Positions 60,793 to 64,000 of a stretch of DNA of 64,000 nt are shown here, in pieces. The first letter of the stretch is position 1. Each line of letters begins with the position of its first letter. Origin of the DNA: Herbidospora daliensis (lineage in GTDB: Bacteria; Actinomycetota; Actinomycetes; Streptosporangiales; Streptosporangiaceae); NCBI RefSeq assembly GCF_001570585.1, contig NZ_BBXF01000011.1, positions 1-64,000 on the forward strand. The letters are read 5' to 3'. A program made the position numbers and the translations under genes. Under the pieces are notes generated by a model that saw only the letters and a program-made list of their open reading frames with translations, was not told the DNA's origin and did no database searches.

Positions 60793-63700
60793 GGAGAGTC
60801 CCCGCCCGCGCACCTCACCCTGGGCCCTGCCCCCCTTCGCCGCCCCGACGCCCGAGGAGCCTCCCGTAAAGGGCCGCCGCCCCTACGACGCCGCGGCCGA
60901 CCTCGACGAGCCCCGCCCCGGCGACCTGGAGACGACCCAGCCCCGGCGCGCGATCGGCTCGTTACCCTTCGAGGCCCTGGGCGAACGCCGCCACGCCCCG
61001 ATCGGCCCCCGGCCGGGCGAACCCCAGGACCAGGTGATCTGGCCGCTGGGCAAGTCCCCGTTACCCCCGCCTCCGGTGCCTGGCGAGGCGGAACCGGCGC
61101 GGGCGGAAGACGCCCTGGGCGAACCGAGCCGATCGCGAGACACAGCGGCGATCGAGGGTCTCGGCGGCTCACGGGCCGCTGACCTTCACGGCGAGCCCGA
61201 CAGATCACGAGCCGACTCCTATGGCGACGCCGATCGGCCTGTTGGCGCAGTCGAGGGGCCGAGTGGCTGGCGTGGCGCCGATCCCTATCGCGAGCCCAGT
61301 GGACGGCGCAGTACCGATCCTTATGGCGAGGCCGATCGGCCTGTCAGCGCGGTCGAAGGGCTGGGCGGGTCCCCGGAGTCCGACCCGCACCGCGAAATCG
61401 GTCGATCGGGGAGCGCAGGCGAGCGGCCGAGTGGCTCGCGAGGTGCCGATCCCTTTGGCGAAGTCGATCGGGCGCGGGGCGCGGATCCTTATGCCGATAC
61501 CGGGCGGGCGCTGCCCGCGGTCGCCGGGCTTGGTGGGGTCGCTCGTGATGATCTGCTGAATGATCCGCTCGGGGTCTCGCGGGGAGAGGCGGGGTTGCCG
61601 CCTGGGGTCGAGCCCATGTATCCCGTCGATCCCGCCATTCGCGGAGAAGAGGCCACGCCTGAGGGGATTTATCCGCCTGACCCCGGGTTGCGGCAGAGCC
61701 GGCCGTCTGACTTTCCGCCTCGGCATCATCGGCCCTACTCCACCCCTCAGCGGCCCGATGACGACGAGCGGCGCGGGCCCCGCGAGTATCCCGACAAGCT
61801 GGTCGCCTCCGGGCCCCCGCGTGAACATGGGATCAGGGTTCGGCCGGCCATCGCGGCGGAGCCCGAGTTCGTGTCCGAGCCCGAGTTCGGGCCGGGGAGG
61901 CGGGAGAAGGACGTACCGGCGACGGTTCCCGCTGTTCGGAAGGCGCCGCCTGAGCGCATCGGGAAGCCGCCGGGCGGGCGGCCGTTGCGGCCTGATGTGC
62001 TGGCCACGCTGGGGCCGCCCCGGGGTGGGAAACACGGGCGCAGGGGGGTGCGGGCGCAGCGGCGGCGGCCGAGGATCGGGTTGCCGTTGCTGGTCATCGT
62101 GGCGGTCATCACGGCCGCCGCGTTCGGGTTGTTCGTGGTGCGGTGGGCCACCGCGCCAGCCACGTCGGGTATCCGGCTCGCCGTCGGCGACGGGCAGTCG
62201 GGCGACTCGGCGTTCCAGGCGCCGGGGTTGCCCGGCAACGGGTCGCGGCAGGTGCTCACCTCGGTCGCCTCCTCGGGGGCGACGATCGTGGCGGTCGGCA
62301 CCGACACCACCAGCGCCATCGCGCGGCCCCTGTTCATCGTGTCGGTCAACGACGGCAAGGACTGGACTCTCGGCGAGGTCAACGGGCCGCCCGGCTACGA
62401 GGCCGCGCCCGGGTCGCCCGGCCGGGTCGTCGGGAGCGGCGGGAAGTGGCTCGCCGTCAGCACCGACCCCGCCGGGCCCGAGGGCCGGGGCATGTGGACG
62501 TCGCCCGACGGCCGGTCGTGGGCGGCGGTCGACCCGGCCCGGCTCGGGATGTTCCTCGAATCCGACCGGGTGACCGATCTGGCCCGGACCGCCACCGGCT
62601 TCGTCGCCGTCGGCAGCACCATGCAGGCCGACGGCACGCCCGGCGCGGTCGCCTGGACCTCCGCCGACGGGCAGGCGTGGACGCGGGTGGAGACCCCGCG
62701 CATCGGCACCCCCGACATGATCCGCACCGTCAAGGCGGTCGTGGCCAAGGGCGACAAGGTCGTCGCGCTGGCCGAACCGGGGGCCGGCACCGCGACCGTG
62801 ATCCTGCGATCGGACGACGGCGGGAAGACGTGGCTGCGTACCGCGACGGCGCTGCCCGACATCAGGCCCGAACCGGGCGCGCTGGCCGCGTCGGGTGACG
62901 GCTTCGTGCTGGTGCCGACCGGGCAGCGGTTCTCGGGCCCGGGTGTACGCGTCCACTGCTCGCCCGAGGGCCAGAACTGGACCGCCTGCGGGACCATCGG
63001 GCCGCTGAGCCCGGCCGGGAGCGGTGTGCGCGGCCTGGCGGCCTCCGGGGCGGGCCTGGCCGCCGTCGTGGAGTCGGCGTGGGAGGAGTACGCCCTCTTC
63101 ACCAGCGACGACGGCCGCGACTGGCGGAAACGGGCCGACCTCGGCCTCATCCCGGGCACGCTGCGCGGGCTGACCATCACCGACACCGGACGCCTGGTCG
63201 CCGGCGGCGACAAACGCGGCGCCGGCGACGTGGAGAACCTGCCGGTCCTGATGACGGCCGAGAAGGGCAAGGCCGCCCGCGCCGTGCCGCTGGAGAGCGT
63301 GCCGGGCCTGAACCGGCTGGCGCGCAACACCTCCGGCGTGCTGGCGGCCGGGGGCGCGTTCGTCGCGGTCGGCTCGGCCAACGGCGACGCGGGCATCTGG
63401 ACCAGCGGGAACAACGGCGCCAACTGGCGGGCGATCAACTCCCAGTGGCTCGGCGGGTCGGGCCGGCAGGCGCTCTCCGACGTCGCCCACGGACCCAAGG
63501 GCTGGCTCGCCGTCGGCAGCACGATGGCCGACCTGCTGGTCACCAAGCCGCTGCTGGTGGTGTCGTCCGACGGCAAGGGCTGGCGGCCGGGGCCCGAGAT
63601 GTCGGCGCCCGAGGGGCACTACTACCTGGCGCCCCAGACGGTCGCCGCGGGGCCGAAGGGCTACGTCCTGGCCGGCGAAGACCAGACCGGCGCCGGGATC

Positions 63701-64000
63701 GGCCCCGCGCTCTGGTTCACCGCCGACCTGAAGAAGTTCACCCGCGTGGGCGATCTGCCCGGCAGGGCCGCCGAGGTGCGCATCCACGACGTGGCCGCCA
63801 CCGACGACGGCTTCGTGGCCATCGGCGGGACCGGCCGGTCGGAACGGGAGAACGGGGTCGTCTGGGTCTCCTCCGACGGGCTGAAGTGGGAGGCCAGGGA
63901 CCGGGTGCTGCCCGACGACGCCCAGTCGGCCGGGCTGCGCCACATCGTCGCCCGCGACGGAAAGCTGATCGCGACGGGAACCGCCCTGACCGACGACGGC
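60713..64000 (+). CDS. Very large bitopic protein: disordered cytoplasmic arm, one helix, extracellular beta-propeller (3' end outside window)
   Basis: At least 1096 aa; the frame is open to the window edge. GTG 60713 lies 8 bases after AGGAGGT (60698-60704). Residues 1 to about 455 are disordered, acidic/Pro/Arg-rich, with imperfect repeats near residues 170-275 (DPYGEADRPVSAVEGLGG type). A membrane helix spans about 457-475. The outer part has at least seven Asp-box-like BNR motifs (WTSPDGRSW, WTSADGQAW, RSDDGGKTW, FTSDDGRDW, WTSGNNGANW, SSDGKGW, VSSDGLKW), so a sialidase-like beta-propeller. No sialidase Arg triad is obvious. A sensor or wall-binding role seems likely; codon use is less G/C-biased in the repeat arm. 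Confidence 0.8.
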   Translation, partial: MPPEDEEQPDVPPKLHHSPPGPATTPEESPRPRTSPWALPPFAAPTPEEPPVKGRRPYDAAADLDEPRPGDLETTQPRRAIGSLPFEALGERRHAPIGPRPGEPQDQVIWPLGKSPLPPPPVPGEAEPARAEDALGEPSRSRDTAAIEGLGGSRAADLHGEPDRSRADSYGDADRPVGAVEGPSGWRGADPYREPSGRRSTDPYGEADRPVSAVEGLGGSPESDPHREIGRSGSAGERPSGSRGADPFGEVDRARGADPYADTGRALPAVAGLGGVARDDLLNDPLGVSRGEAGLPPGVEPMYPVDPAIRGEEATPEGIYPPDPGLRQSRPSDFPPRHHRPYSTPQRPDDDERRGPREYPDKLVASGPPREHGIRVRPAIAAEPEFVSEPEFGPGRREKDVPATVPAVRKAPPERIGKPPGGRPLRPDVLATLGPPRGGKHGRRGVRAQRRRPRIGLPLLVIVAVITAAAFGLFVVRWATAPATSGIRLAVGDGQSGDSAFQAPGLPGNGSRQVLTSVASSGATIVAVGTDTTSAIARPLFIVSVNDGKDWTLGEVNGPPGYEAAPGSPGRVVGSGGKWLAVSTDPAGPEGRGMWTSPDGRSWAAVDPARLGMFLESDRVTDLARTATGFVAVGSTMQADGTPGAVAWTSADGQAWTRVETPRIGTPDMIRTVKAVVAKGDKVVALAEPGAGTATVILRSDDGGKTWLRTATALPDIRPEPGALAASGDGFVLVPTGQRFSGPGVRVHCSPEGQNWTACGTIGPLSPAGSGVRGLAASGAGLAAVVESAWEEYALFTSDDGRDWRKRADLGLIPGTLRGLTITDTGRLVAGGDKRGAGDVENLPVLMTAEKGKAARAVPLESVPGLNRLARNTSGVLAAGGAFVAVGSANGDAGIWTSGNNGANWRAINSQWLGGSGRQALSDVAHGPKGWLAVGSTMADLLVTKPLLVVSSDGKGWRPGPEMSAPEGHYYLAPQTVAAGPKGYVLAGEDQTGAGIGPALWFTADLKKFTRVGDLPGRAAEVRIHDVAATDDGFVAIGGTGRSERENGVVWVSSDGLKWEARDRVLPDDAQSAGLRHIVARDGKLIATGTALTDDG

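Overview
The window is chromosomal DNA of a high-GC actinomycete. Coding strands favour G/C in the third codon position, many genes start with GTG, and neighbours often overlap by 4 bases (ATGA or GTGA). The gene content is typically actinobacterial: a mycothiol gene (mshB), an ECF sigma factor with its zinc anti-sigma factor, htrA and tatB, a DUF3117 protein, a 7Fe ferredoxin next to dapC, and PaaX, DUF4178 and DUF6113 families. The style fits Streptosporangiales, but the sequence alone does not prove genus. I see no rRNA, tRNA, CRISPR array, insertion sequence or prophage. No gap between genes exceeds about 200 bases.

Layout. 1-2027: end of a membrane/secretion operon (disordered tail, VirB8/NTF2-like bitopic protein, two-domain cell-wall hydrolase). 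2034-9056: Nudix hydrolase, two low-complexity surface proteins, a secreted GH87-type alpha-glucanase and a secreted carboxylesterase. 9106-20399: two different succinate dehydrogenase complexes (one on each strand) flanking a signalling block of a receiver-PP2C phosphatase, a CHASE3 histidine kinase, a single-domain response regulator and a LysR regulator. 20459-24775: an HTH/Clp-N pair divergent from a heterodimeric ABC exporter, with a near-symmetric double operator between them. 24783-29009: S9 peptidase, mshB, DUF6113, flavin reductase and a small HExxH protein.

29006-38704 looks like an accessory insertion on the minus strand: a catalytically gutted MshC/CysS-like protein, a GH25 muramidase, a three-gene unit (RelE-fold/UvrD-type helicase between two paralogous proteins of unknown function, one with a sigma region 4-like HTH), a methyltransferase, an orphan solute-binding lipoprotein and a small SH3-like protein. 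The helicase unit is the best candidate for an undescribed system.

38802-55228 returns to conserved actinobacterial core: ferredoxin-dapC, DUF4178, dapE, two LOG-family proteins, DivIVA-like protein, tag, PaaX, DUF3117, pepA, O-methyltransferase, sigE-antisigma-htrA-tatB, mrp, MarR, DUF1003 and an MgtE_N/CBS protein. From memory, the order resembles a compressed version of the Mycobacterium tuberculosis Rv1170-Rv1232c interval. 55310-64000 holds an EamA transporter, bioY, a CitE-like lyase, a DUF6529 membrane protein with a secreted partner, a CPBP protease and a very large bitopic protein with an extracellular beta-propeller that runs off the end.

Regulation. Hairpin terminators separate several convergent genes. 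About fifteen genes on both strands lack a clear Shine-Dalgarno sequence and instead carry a TANNNT -10 hexamer 6-8 bases before the start codon, which suggests leaderless mRNAs. CRP-like and LysR-like sites sit in front of the succinate dehydrogenase operons.
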